Source of the DNA: Campanula takesimana
Lineage: Eukaryota > Streptophyta > Magnoliopsida > Asterales > Campanulaceae
Reading direction: 5' to 3'
Assembly: GCA_026119855.1 (NCBI GenBank)
Contig: JAOWBW010000387.1
Location: forward strand, 310,001-374,000
Length of the DNA stretch: 64,000 nt
Shown here: in pieces, positions 10,444 to 21,161 of the stretch
Position numbering within the stretch: the first letter of the stretch is position 1
How the letters are laid out: the number at the start of each line of letters is the position of its first letter
Program-made: the position numbers and the translations under genes
The notes under the pieces: generated by a model
Told to the model about the DNA's origin: nothing
Databases searched by the model: none
The model's input: only the letters and a program-made list of their open reading frames with translations

Positions 10444-11385
10444 GTGAAGACTTGGTTAGGAAAGTGCTTCGCAATGAAAGATATGGGTGAAGCCGCATAT
10501 ATTCTTGGCATTAAGATCTATAGAGATAGATCAAGGAGGCTACTTGGTTTAAGCCAAAGTACATACATTGACAAGGTCATTAGAAGATTCCGTATGGAAA
10601 ATTCCAAGAGAGGCACCTTGCCCGTGTTACATGGAGTTTCTCTAAGCAAGACTCAATGTCCTAAGACAAACGATGAGCGTGAGAAAATGAATGATGTTCC
10701 ATATGCTTCGGCAATTGGATCCATCATGTATGCCATGATTTGTACTAGGCCGGATGTATCTTATGCTTTGAGCATGACAAGTAGATACCAATCCGACCCT
10801 GGAGAAAATCACTGGATAGCTGTAAAAGCGATTCTTAAGTACTTGAGAAGAACTAGAGACTCCTTTTTGGTCTATGGAGGAATGGAAGATGATCTCGTTG
10901 TAAATGCTTACACGGATGCAAGCTTCCAAACCGACAAAGATGACAGCCGATCGCAATCGGGTTTTGTGTTTTTGTTAAATGGTGGAGCTGTAAGCTGGAA
11001 AAGTTCCAAGCAAAGTACAACCGCTGATTCTACAACAGAAGCTGAGTATATTGCTGCATCGGATGCTGCAAAGGAAGCTGTTTGGATTAAGAAGTTCATA
11101 ACTGAACTTGAAGTGGTTCCTAGTATTGCTAATCCAATAGACCTTTATTGCGATAATAATGGTGCTATTGCTCAAGCAAAGGAACCAAGAGCACATCAAA
11201 AATCCAAACACATACTTAGGCGTTTTCATATCATTCGAGAAATCGTTGATAGGGGAGACGTAAATATATGCAGAGTACCTACTGATGACAATGTTGCGGA
11301 CCCGCTAACAAAGGGACTTCCAGAAGCTAAACATGATGGTCATGTTAGGTCCATGGGTATTAGATACATGGGAGATTGGGCCTAG
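10444..11385 (+). pseudogene. Copia B RT connection and RNase H segment
   Basis: Same frame again. Starts with the RT C-terminal blocks (FAMKDMGEAAYILGIKI, LGLSQSTYIDKV), then CTRPDVSYAL. RNase H follows with D in YTDASF, E in TEAEYIAAS and D in LYCDNNGA; ADPLTKGLP near the end is the usual Copia terminus. It would remove the RNA strand during reverse transcription. Ends 14 bases before the 3' LTR, leaving just the purine tract. Confidence 0.93.
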
Positions 11386-11388
11386 GGC

Positions 11389-11398
11389 AAGTGGGAGA
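11389..11398 (+). other. Polypurine tract of Copia B
   Basis: AAGTGGGAGA immediately before the 3' LTR start at 11400; primer for plus-strand cDNA synthesis. The same tract in G is at 47085-47095 on the other strand. Confidence 0.85.
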
Positions 11399-11399
11399 T

Positions 11400-12918
11400 T
11401 GTTGGTAGTGGTGCCCTAGGCACGTTTAATAAACATTGTAATTGTTATCATTTATTTCATATCAATAAAGAGATGTTTTGATTATTATTGTTGTTCATGT
11501 TTACTTATAATAATCCCCGTCCCTAGTACTTGTTAAGCACTAGTATAAAGGCTAAATGATCATGGGATGATCATGTTAGATTTATGGGTACTTGTTTGGA
11601 ACAAGGTACTGGACATGACCCGCTGTATGAGATTTATGTCATGGTCTATGTCATACATATATCTCATATTAGTTATGTCATTTGAATCCTTAGACATGAA
11701 GTTATTATAGTCTTCCACTTGATGAACATTGTGTTTGACATATTCAAACGCTACCTTAACACGGTAGTTATAAAGGGTATGATTGGCATAATCGGATTCC
11801 CGTTGGGAAGAATAATAAGCTAAATGGATTTGTCCCTCCACGGAGAGATGTCAAGCTTGGGCCCCTCGAAGGAATGATGTTGATGAAATGTTCGGCCGGA
11901 CTCAAATGGATTGATTGGATCAATAGCATTTGAATTATCAACATATTCGGAATCGAGAAAGTATTGAACAAAACAAGTTGACTGTTTGACCATGACTTGT
12001 GTTCAATGACATCGTGGACAAAGGGATTGTGACATATTCTAAAGGAATGCGAACTTGTATCTAGTTATACTATTTGGGTAGGTATGACGGTTTGCTAGAA
12101 CCTAATCATATCTTATGGGATCATGTTTGAGCCCATTGCCAACTTAGTATAATCCTAGAGGGTCACACACAATAGAACGAATCTTAAATAAAAGGACTAT
12201 ATTGGCATTTAGGGTCGGAGGACTTCCAAGGAATTTCTGGAAAGTTCTGGGCCTCCTGGTCAACCAAGCGGGCGCTTGGGTTGCACCAGGCGGGCGCCTG
12301 AACAAGCCGGAAAAGAATTGGACTTTCTGTCCAAACAAGCGGGCGCCTGGGTAGGACCAGGCGGGCGCCCAGTATGCCGATTGGAAATTTCCTAATTCGA
12401 TTAGGAATGGTTTTTGGCACAAGTTACCTATTTGGAATAGGTCTTAATTATGTATAAAAACACCAATTCGGCCAGACCATATTAACAAGTGTTTTTTGTG
12501 AGTCTCAAAGAGTTTGAGAGAGATTTTATTTTGTTCTAAGATATCATTGATTGAGGAACAAAATAATTCACAAAATAAATTCCATATAGTTCTTTATTAA
12601 ATTGTGAAAGCGTGTTTTACAATTATTGGTCTAGCAACCAAGATCAAAGAAGCTCCTTTGATATTCGTTCGAAGTGTGGATACCGCTAGAGGGTGAAAAT
12701 CATCATCTTCAAAGTTCGTGTTCAAGCTTTGTGATCGTGATCAAGTCTTCAAGTTTCTCCACCAAAGATCAAAAGAAAATTCATAGCCATCAAGGGTTAG
12801 TTATTCCTCTATTTATCTTGTTGTATTTGATTTAATCATATGAACGGATCCATGGCTTTGGGTTTCTTAAAATTTTAATTGCTATATTCCGCTGCGCATG
12901 TTACTTGGAAACCCAACA
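11400..12918 (+). repeat. 3' LTR of Copia B
   Basis: Same length as the 5' LTR. Palindromic word array begins at 12265. Ends ACCCAACA, followed by TSD TATCT at 12919-12923. Confidence 0.97.
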
Positions 12919-12923
12919 TATCT

Positions 12924-13177
12924 CACTTGTTTTACTTAACCCGAACTACGGTGACCTGAGCCTCTCATTGTGTGGGACCTCTCCCGCATGGTAAGGGGAA
13001 CGTAGGCAGCTCCGGCCCGGTCAAACTTTTAGTCTTTTCATTCAAAGAACATTTCGAAAATACGGAGATCGAGTCTTTAAAAAAAATGATTTTATAAACG
13101 ATGCCTTATCATTAATTATAAGTCTAATTTAATTCAAAGACTTAACTTCTCCACCAACCACTACAGAATCCTGCATC
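12924..13177 (+). other. A internal region before gag, with GAACTAC module
   Basis: Resumes element A after B. Contains GAACTACG...CCTGAG...CGTAGGCAGC...CCCGGTC (12943-13022), a module copy with a longer hairpin region. Then a short AT-rich leader up to the gag ATG. Confidence 0.7.
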
Positions 13178-13966
13178 ATGTCTACCGAAGGGATCAACGC
13201 AGTCACAACCGAAGCTACCACCCAAGGTCTCGAGACAACTCTCCACCCCAACACCGTTCTCAATGAACAAATGGCCCACTTCACTGCCACCCTCAACGAG
13301 CAAATGGTCAATCTTAACACCGCTTTCAATAAGCAAGTTGCCCACTACGAGACTCTCCTCAACAAGAAAGTAACCCACTATGATGCCATCCTCAATGAGC
13401 AAGCAACCCTCTTCCGAACCACTCTCGATGAACAAGAAGCCTACTTCGAGACTGCCCTCCTCAAGCAAGCAGACTGTTTCCAGAAGGTGGTGTACAAAGC
13501 TCTAAAGGACACCGAGGAACATCTTCGGTCTGACATCTATGGCATCTACGAGTACCTCAACCGCACTCCTCCTCCTGCTCAGTTTCCACGCCCGTACGCT
13601 CCTCAAATGTACGGGCCGCCACAGACTTTCCCCATTGGGATGCCTCCTATGGCTACTCATCAGTAAGGAATACCGGTGCCTAAACCAACCTCCGAGATGG
13701 TTCGTGACAAGAAGGATAAGCACGAGTACGATGATTTGGGTATGCCATTAGACAAATGCTTCGAAAGTCTAGTTCAAGCCGGCAAGTCATCTCCTCTCCT
13801 CGACTTCAAACCAAAGTTTGCAAGACAAGACTTAGATCCCTCCAAGCATTGTGAGTATCACCAATACGTTGGTCATGACACCGAGAATTGCCTCCATCTG
13901 AAGAGAAAGATACAAAGCCTCATCAATAGCGGAGCCATCTCCTGCCAAGGGAACAAATGGGCATAG
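13178..13966 (+). pseudogene. Gag of Tat-like element A
   Basis: Tat/Ogre-type Gag. ATG at 13178 follows an untranslated stretch. Residues 28-104 are seven consecutive 11-residue repeats (first unit LNEQMAHFTAT), a hendecad pattern predicting a long coiled coil. A Pro-rich segment follows (residues about 127-155). TAA at 13664-13666 interrupts the frame; it continues with a conserved tail containing CEYHQYVGHDTENC and LKRKIQSLINSGAI, a zinc-finger-like C-H-H-C signature usual in plant Tat Gag. It would package element RNA. With no pol in A, it would need a helper. Confidence 0.85.
13259..13489 (+). repeat. 33-bp coding tandem repeat in gag (hendecads)
   Basis: Seven in-frame 33-bp units, each beginning with a hydrophobic residue then N/D-E/K-Q. 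Units start with LNEQ, LNEQ, FNKQ, LNKK, LNEQ, LDEQ and LLKQ. The period is exact, with no indels. Confidence 0.9.
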
Positions 13967-14425
13967 AAGAAGAAGTTACACCGGGGCTACCTCCTTCTAA
14001 AGAAATAAAAAAAAACCATCAACTCCATGAAAAAGTCCACCTTGGACATTAGTGTTTTATTTTTTACTAGCAAAAGTCCACTCCGGACATTAGTTAGATT
14101 GTTAAATTCCACCTCGGACTAGTAAATTTGAGTCTTTAATAATAAAAGTGTCTTTATTTCTTTTCTCTCTAGACTTGAGACATAATCTTGCATGTACATC
14201 AACTCCATGAAAATTGTATTAATCTTAATTGACAATTGATTGCTATATCTTTATATGACGAATTAATCGCAAATATATTCATTAATAAAGACTCATTAAA
14301 AGGTAAATGGACCCACAAACCATCATACATAACTTAACAAACAAATAATCTCAAAATAACAAACCCTTTGATCAATCGAATTGTTTTCTCTTTTCTATAT
14401 GTCCTCTCTATACCTACCCTTATAC
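13967..14425 (+). other. Noncoding spacer of A after gag
   Basis: AT-rich; includes two spaced copies of CATCAACTCCATGAAAA (about 14015 and 14197) and repeated TCCAC/TCGGAC motifs near 14030-14120. No frame of interest. This is where pol would begin in an autonomous relative. Confidence 0.6.
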
Positions 14426-14805
14426 GTGTACACCCACTGTGTACACTCTAGATATACTCTCCTCGTGTACACCCACTGTGTGCACCCTCCATATATTCCC
14501 CTCGTGTACACCCACTGTGTGCACCTTCCATATATTCTCCTTGTGTACACCCACTGTGTACACCCTCCATATATTCCCCTCGTGTACACCCACTGTGTGC
14601 ACCTTCCATATATATATCCCTCGTGTACACCCACTGTGTACACCCTCCATATATTCCCCTCGTGTATACCCACTGTGTGCACCCTCCATATATACACCCG
14701 TCATGTACACTCACTGTGTACACCCTCTAAACGTTTCCCTCGTGTACACCCACTGTGTGCACCCTCCATATATTTCCCTCGTGTACACCCACTGTGTACA
14801 CCCAC
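14426..14805 (+). repeat. 39-bp minisatellite, about ten copies
   Basis: Unit begins GTGTACACCCACTGTG and ends near CCTCCATATATTCCCCTC. Unit starts near 14426, 14465, 14504, 14543, 14582, 14623, 14662, 14702, 14742 and 14781. Because 39 is a multiple of three and the unit lacks stops, several frames on both strands are open; these are not genes. Confidence 0.92.
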
Positions 14806-15060
14806 CTAAATACTCCTCATATACACTTCCATCTTCCCATGAAGAAGACGACGACTGGAGAGCTGCTCACCATCGAAGAAGCGTCCGCACAATCATAGAA
14901 GCCGTCCGTTCCCATGGCGATGCATTGGGGCTGTCTGATGCAAGGGGCTACTCAAACCCCCTCCACGAGTTCTACCTCCTAAAGGCGATAAGCAAAATAG
15001 GGGCTCATCTCGCCCATCGCTTCATATGTATATACATAATAATAAAAATAATAATAAAAA
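14806..15060 (+). other. A internal spacer after minisatellite
   Basis: Noncoding; contains GGGGCT motifs near 14928, 14944 and 15001 resembling the element's own purine tract. Ends in an AATAATAAAA low-complexity run. Confidence 0.5.
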
Positions 15061-15063
15061 AAA

Positions 15064-15167
15064 GCTCGCTAGGTCGAAACCCACAACGGGCGGCTTAGGC
15101 AAAAATTAGAGCAAAGGCACAAAAAAAGAAGCCCGCTAGGTTGAAAACCCGCAAGGGAGGCCTAGGC
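15064..15167 (+). other. CTAG-stem hairpin module, copies a and b
   Basis: Two successive copies (15064-15100, 15131-15167) of a motif CGCTAGG...AACCC-loop-GGG...CCTAGGC. In copy b the outer stem CTAGG/CCTAG pairs and an inner CCC/GGG stem closes on GCAA, a GNRA-type tetraloop. Further copies lie at 15829, 30686, 31346 and, on the minus strand, 39619-39654. Confidence 0.7.
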
Positions 15168-15414
15168 AAAAATAAGGGTGTGCGCAAAAATAAATCAAAC
15201 AAAGAAAAATAGAAGGGGCTATCATCATAGGAAAAGTAAAAGTCCCACTTTCTTTTAATTTCTTATTTTCTTCCTTTTCAAAGGAGTTCAATTCAACTCG
15301 ACGGCAGCAGTCCAAAGCTACGACTACAAATGACAAAGCAGTACAAAGTAACAAACAACAACGGATCATACCACCACTCAAACCCGGTATCAATCATTAA
15401 ACCGGATCATCCTC

Positions 15415-15476
15415 GAACTACGCGGACCTAAGCCTCTCACACCGAGAGGAATGTAGGCAACCTCCTGGTCCGGTCC
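15415..15476 (+). other. GAACTAC hairpin module, copy in A (15.4 kb)
   Basis: GAACTACG, GGACCTAAG, hairpin CCTCTC/GAGAGG, ATGTAGGCAACC and GGTCCGGTCC. It lies 248 bp after the CTAG module b, in the same order as in D and E. Confidence 0.75.
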
Positions 15477-16780
15477 ACAAAATATATACAACCCACCTCG
15501 AGCCAACTTTTATTCTTTTCTCTCTTCCCCATACACTACAATTTCTATTCTATTTCTCGATTAATCAAGGCGTTTATTATTTCGAGACTACTTGTCTAAA
15601 ACATAATCATAAGATACGTAACTAATCAACGAGGTCCATTCTCGAGCAATCAAAAGACAATTCTGAATAAAACAATTTTCAAATGTCTTGACAAGTCTTC
15701 TGTTCTACAATCTAGGAAAGAGCTAAACACTTACTTTCTGTCAAGCAGGGGCTTCTTTCCTTTTATACACATACTTCCTGTAAGGTAAAAAAAAAAAAAA
15801 AAAAAAACGGCGCTAAAAGAGTATACCCACCTAGATTGAAAAATCGCAAGGGCGGTCTAGAGAAAAAATAGGGTGCGTCTAAAAGGAGGTAGGATCCCCC
15901 ACCTTATGCCCTCGCCAAGTTGGGGCTACCCTAACGGAATTAGGCCGAGTACCGGTACTCCAACAAGATCATTCCCCACAGAAAGTCATCTCTCTCCATC
16001 GAAGCTCAACATGGATGATCTCTTTCTTATGCCCTCACCAAACTGGGGCTGCCCTAACGGAACCAGACCGATTGCCGATGCTCCAACAAGATCACTCTCC
16101 GCGAAAGGTCATCTCCTCCACAAATTTCGACATGGTTCACCTCTCTCAAGTACCCCCATTCAAACTGGGGCTTCTCTAAACCAAGTTTAGTCAACTGCTT
16201 GACTACTCGAGATCACCGGCGACCCGATGAAATCTCACTCACCCAAAGGACTACCCTAATCAACAAATTCAACGAAGGACAAAGTACTTGAATTAATTAG
16301 GCTGTAATTAATTATAAGGCATCTTTATAAAGTCGTTACACTTTCGAAAAAAGTGTTTTCTATCACGACACATTATTCATAAACCCGCACACTCGGTCTC
16401 CACTAAATTTACAAAAACCTCTTTTGTCTCATCTCTGTGATGCCCTAGCTGACTCGGTCCTACACCATTTACCCTGAAACTTAGGATCCCCTTGAGACCT
16501 ACATCCCGTCTCCCATAGGACTAAAGCCCTAAATCTCCTTTAGGAAGCAGTTTCTGAACTCAACTAGAGTACCCTTAGCCTGTGTAATGCGCTCCTAGTC
16601 AGTCTACATGCCATTTACATGTTATCTACATGCTACTTGCTACTCTACGTGCTACATGTATATTATCTATCTGTTACATATTACTGTCAAATACTGCTAG
16701 TATATAATATAAATGTTTATACAGTCGTCCATCAATATATACTATGCTACTGTTTGTTCTCTACGCTAACAAAATGCAGA
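15477..16780 (+). other. A internal noncoding region with CTAG module c
   Basis: Poly-A run at about 15787-15807; CTAG module at 15829-15861 (outer stem CTAGA/TCTAG). Three blocks with CCCTCRCCAA...TGGGGCT (about 15910, 16030, 16150) form an imperfect tandem of about 120 bp. The rest (16200-16780) shows nothing recognisable. Confidence 0.55.
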
Positions 16781-18200
16781 AACTAAGAAGCTGATCCAAT
16801 AGCATCGCCTCGAGACCTCTTCCGAGGATGTCCGCCCGGAGCACCATCGTCATCACTGAAAGGAGGAGAACCACCGCATTCTACCACCTTGCGAAGACTC
16901 TTCGCCAACTTCTTGTGTAAACTCTGAATCACCAACCGTAGGCCGGCCTCACGGCGTTTCATAGTCTCATATGTCCGAGGAGTCACCTAGACAAACGCAG
17001 CACAAGTGTGTCAACATAGTCCAAACTAGAGGATTACTAAAGACAAAAGAAAGGGTAAGGTACATACACTAACATGGCCTGCCAGGATCCGAAACTCTCG
17101 AACTATCTCACCCTCCACATGCTGCACCCACTGAGGGTTATCATCACCGTCTACATGATCATACAGAGAGACTCCAAAAAACCTGTCAAAGGAAAGACTT
17201 GCTGGGCCTGTTACCACTGACTCAACATGCCTCTGCCCCATCTCCGCAGTTTCTCCTCTATCACAACGCGTGAGCCTCAAAGGCGCATCCCAACAAAGTC
17301 ATCATGCGAGGCTCCCTCTACAACAAACTGTCTAGCATCAAGGCCCTTGGTCAACCTAACTCGGTCATACAGATCAGTCATGGACATCGGAGGATCCACC
17401 AGAAATAAGAATACACTGCCTGCTCCATCCTGAGCTAGTACCATCTCACCCAAATAAAGGGCATCCCTGCTATAACCAATCAGCAACCTCCTCTGGCCCG
17501 TTACCTCAAGTGCTCCTCCAACAAGCAACTCAAAGTCCAACTCCGCCCAAGGATAGAATGTCGTGCCTCTCGGACAGGGTCTCCCCAAAATGGTCTTCAA
17601 CTGGGCATAAGTCTAGTACCAAGAAGCCTTGTCTCCTGAAATCAGAAACAGACAAGGAACAGTTCATACCTCCAAAGGCAAAGTGTAAGCAATCGACTGA
17701 CGTTGACTGTGACCTGCAACCCCGATCTAAGGAGCGGTAAAACTCCGCCAAAGCCGCAGCCCCCAAAGCAAATCTGCTCACTGCATCCAAGTCCACTAGG
17801 CATCCCAACAGCGGAATCATCGCCGTAGTACTGGCATTAGCAAAGATGGGAGGTTGCCTCTACATCACCGACTCCTACCTCAAGAGCCACCAGCATCTCC
17901 TCATGTTTCCCCCAAGCGCACCACTCCTGTTATCGGTGCAATCAAGCTCAGAAGTCCATCCGCATTCCCATCAGAAAGCAAGGTATCATCACTCCACACT
18001 AGGGATACCTGTGAACCGTAACCCGGTAAGAGCCGTGAAGTCCGAAGGAGCCACCATAACCTCTCCCCAACCAAGGTGGAATGTATGGGTGGTATCCCAC
18101 AAATGCTCCCGTAGTGCCATGAACAGATCGGTGATCTTGGTCAACTCTTCTTGACCACAAGCTATGCACAATGCTACATGAGCCCCTCGACTTTAAAGGC
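16781..18200 (-). pseudogene. Antisense plant mobile domain (PMD) gene in A
   Basis: Antisense to element A. Broken exons of the plant mobile domain (aminotransferase-like, MAIN/MAIL-related) family. The N-terminal part (18171-17989) has HTFHLGWGEVMVAP and TGLRFTG; the core (17820-17530) has LVDLDAVSRFALGAAALAEFYRSL; a second part (17600-17277) has PWAELDFELL and FLVDPP; the last exon (about 16986-16783) begins VTPRTYETM and is Lys/Arg-rich. A splice acceptor TAG sits at about 16987-16989. Frames change and stops intervene, so it is probably dead. PMD genes are known cargo of plant transposons; their product is thought to be nuclear. A homologous plus-strand copy is at 36405-37188. Confidence 0.75.
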
Positions 18201-18760
18201 GATAATACAACCTGCAAGCACAGACAGGTATACACAGCAAAGGTATGTAATCAATCTAGCAATTTATCTTATGATGCATGCTCATATATAAACTGTTGCA
18301 TTAGGAGAATCCCCAAAATTCCCAACGAATACTATAAATAACTCACAATAAAAACCCTAGCCTACCTAGGAAAATACAAGTCAACTCAAAACAAATCCAA
18401 GACAAGTCAACTCAAGACAAATCCAAGACAAGTCAACTCAAAACAAATCCAAGACAAGTCAACTCAAAACAAGCCCGAAAGCATTTCAATAATTAACGAA
18501 CAAAAATATGACTTCATCCAAAATAAGATTTCTCAACGAAACACTAATGTACATTGCATCCCTACACTCTAACAAAAGTCAAACAACACAAAAAGCACTT
18601 TTAACAAAGTCAACCAAATAAAAAAAAAATAAAATTGGATCAAAAATTACTTAACACAAAATTGCGTTTTTTAACAAAACCACCAATAAATCAATCAACT
18701 TGGGTCGAAATCTACAAGCTTCATGAAAACCCCAATTTAAGGTCATTAAACCCTAAGTAC
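18201..18760 (+). repeat. 26-bp short tandem repeat and AT-rich spacer in A
   Basis: At about 18368-18475 the phrase GACAAGTCAACTCAAAACAAATCCAA recurs about four times with small changes (longest exact run shown in parts: GACAAGTCAACTC, AAATCCAA). The rest is A-rich and noncoding. Confidence 0.7.
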
Positions 18761-19790
18761 AAAATTAATTCAACCAAACCTTCCCGTACGAAGTAATTAA
18801 CAATCAAACCTTCTCATTCGAAGTAATTTACAACCAAAACCCCATATCCTGGGCAACTTATAATCAAAACCTTTTCAATTAAAGAAATTTCACTTAGACC
18901 CCAAACCTTGGGTAATCCACAACTAAACCCCTTACGTTCAACAAATTAATCAACAAAACCCCATACCTTGGGTAATTTACAATTGAAACCCCAAACCTCG
19001 GGTAAAGTACAAATAAATCCTCCATCTTTAATATCAACATGCTTAAACCACAAACTTTGGTTAACTTACAATCAAACCTTCTCATTCGAAGTAATTTACA
19101 ATCAAACCCTTCATTCAAGGTAAATTACAGTCAACTCACTTACTTAAAACAACTTACAACTATGTCCCTTGTATTCTACATTTAATTCACTCGAACCCTG
19201 TATTTTGGGTAATTTGCAAACAAAGCACCTCAACTTAACATCATCCAAATCCAAACCCCGTAACTTTGGGTAATTAAACAATCAAACCTTATCGTTTGAA
19301 GTAATTAACAATCAAACCTTCTCGTTCGAATTAATCAACAATCAAACCCTTCAAGCAAAGTAAATTCCAATCAAGTCCCTCACTCAAAAATAACTCACAA
19401 TCAAGTCTAAGAGCAATTCACAATTAAAACCCTCTTCGGTTAATATTTAAAACCCCGAACTTGGGTAATTCACAATCCAAATCTTTACAATCAAAGTAAG
19501 ATACAAATAAACCCCAAACCTTGGGTAATCTACAAATTAAAACTCTTTGCAATCTACATAAGATTCATTCAAACCCCAAACTATGGGTAAAATACAACTA
19601 AATTTTCTACAAAATTCACTTAACCCCAAACGTTGGAAAATTCACATCTTTAAACTCAAACAATCAAACCTAAAACCCTAAACTATAGGTGATTTCACTC
19701 AAGATCCTCCAACAACATCGCTCAAAGCTTAAAGCCTAAACAAAAGGTATCTTACACCAACAAATTCCAAATCGGCCCGGAAGGCCTCCA
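18761..19790 (+). repeat. Degenerate AACCCC...TTGGGTAATTTACAA repeats
   Basis: About 30 diverged short units alternating AAACCTTCTCATTCGAAG and AAACCCCAAACCTTGGG followed by TAATTTACAATC. Each unit has a small inverted repeat (CCAAACCTTGG or TTCNNTTCGAA). Noncoding 3' region of A. Confidence 0.7.
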
Positions 19791-20065
19791 AACTTCCAAA
19801 TCAATCTATAATTAAAGGTCGAAAACCTCCTTAAACCCTAAAGATTATAAATTGAAGGTCGGAACCTTCGTAAGCCCTAATTCTTAAAATCAATCTATAA
19901 TTAAAGGTCGGAACCTCCTTAAACCCTAAAGATTATAAATTGAAGGTCGGAACCTCCGTAAACCCTAATCTTTAAAATCAATCTATAATTAAAGGCTGGA
20001 ACCTCCTTAAACCCTAAAGATTATAAATTGAAGGTCGGAACCTCCGTAAACCCTAATTGGGTCCG
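19791..20065 (+). repeat. About 88-bp tandem repeat, three copies
   Basis: Unit ATCAATCTATAATTAAAGG, TCGGAACCTCCTTAAACCC, GATTATAAATTGAAGG. Copies start near 19800, 19890 and 19978, and a partial copy recurs at about 20590-20675 after the 45-bp array. Confidence 0.85.
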
Positions 20066-20565
20066 GAAGACCTCTATAAATATTACCAATAGGGTTCGGA
20101 AAACCTCTATAAAATTTCTAAATCAATCTAAAATTGGGTTCGGAAATCCTCTATAAAATTTCTAAATCAATCTAAAATTAGGTTCGGAAATCCTCTATAA
20201 AATTTCTGAATAAATCAATTGGGTTCGGAAAACCTCTATAAAATTTCTAAATCAATCTAAAATTGGGTTCGAAAATCCTCTATAAAATTTCTAAATCAAT
20301 CTAAAATTGGGTCCGGAAGACCTCTATAAAAATTACCAATAGGGTTCGGAAATCCTCTATAAAATTTCTAAATCAATCTAAAATTGGGTTCGGAAATCCT
20401 CTATAAAATTTCTAAATCAATCTAAAATTGGGTTCGGAAATCCTCTATAAAATTTCTAAATCAATCTAAAATTGGGTTCTGAAATTCTCTACAAAATTTC
20501 TAAATCAATCTAAAATAGGGTTCGGAAATCCTCTACAAAATTTCTTAAGCTTCTCAAAATTAGGA
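20066..20565 (+). repeat. 45-bp tandem repeat, about ten copies
   Basis: Unit GGGTTCGGAAATCCTCTATA followed by AAATTTCTAAATCAATC. Lies about 600 bp upstream of the 3' LTR of A. Tandem repeats in this position are common in Tat/Ogre elements. Confidence 0.88.
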
Positions 20566-20679
20566 AGACCTCTATAAAAATTACCAAATCAATCTATAAT
20601 TAAAGGTCGGAACCTCCTTAAACCCTAAAAATTATAAATTGAAGGTCAGAACCTTCGTAAGCCCTAATCCTCTAGATCA

Positions 20680-21161
20680 GTATATAAATCAATTACGTGC
20701 ACTCTATAAGAAGTTAGAATTCATCCCTAATTTTGTTCTCGATTCTTTAAACTTCTTGTCGAACCGTGCGTATGGCCTTCCCTCCTTTCCCCAATAGAGT
20801 CCATTTGCAACGACTTTATTGCTTCACGAACGTTTGTCAATATCAAGCAGAAAGACAATGTCTCGTTTCTTTTTTGCTTTTCCTCCCCAGTAGGGTCCAC
20901 GCGACTTTATTTTCTGACGAATGCTTGATTATCCCCAGCGAAAGATGGTGTCTCGTTTCTTTCTTTCCCCACAGGTCTTGAACTACGATTGGCTTGATTC
21001 CCTTTGGATACGTAGGTAGCCTAACATAGGTTCAGTCGCTTGACCAACCTGGTCACCTCCTTACCTTTCTCTCCCACGATTTGGAACTCATGTTTCAGAT
21101 CGGTTCCTTCTCTTAATCGACGACCCTTCATGCCTTGCAAGAAGCGTCACTGAGGGGCTAC
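20680..21161 (+). other. A internal 3' end with GAACTAC module and purine tract
   Basis: Contains two half-related 95-bp blocks (about 20770 and 20865, each with TGTCTCGTTTCTT), the module copy GAACTACG...GGATACGTAGGTAGCC (20980-21054, stem TCC/GGA) and the purine tract TGAGGGGCTA (21151-21160). Confidence 0.75.

Larger units (their letters stand above)
4377..12918 (+). mobile_element. Copia element B, full length, inserted in A
   Basis: Complete Ty1/copia element: LTRs 4377-5895 and 11400-12918 (1519 bp each), TSD TATCT at 4372-4376 and 12919-12923, initiator tRNA-Met type primer site, purine tract, and one gag-pol reading frame of 1319 codons (7429-11385). I counted about nine differences between the LTRs, i.e. 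about 99.4 % identity, so the insertion is young. The frame is interrupted by TAA, TGA and TAG, one each, with no frameshift. Closest relative in the window is minus-strand copy G (45543-53467). Confidence 0.97.

Noticed and set aside
14381..15098. Long open frames on both strands (up to 219 codons)
   Set aside because: They arise from the 39-bp repeat, whose length is a multiple of three and which lacks stops. Low-complexity repeats of THCVHPPYI type are not a protein family.
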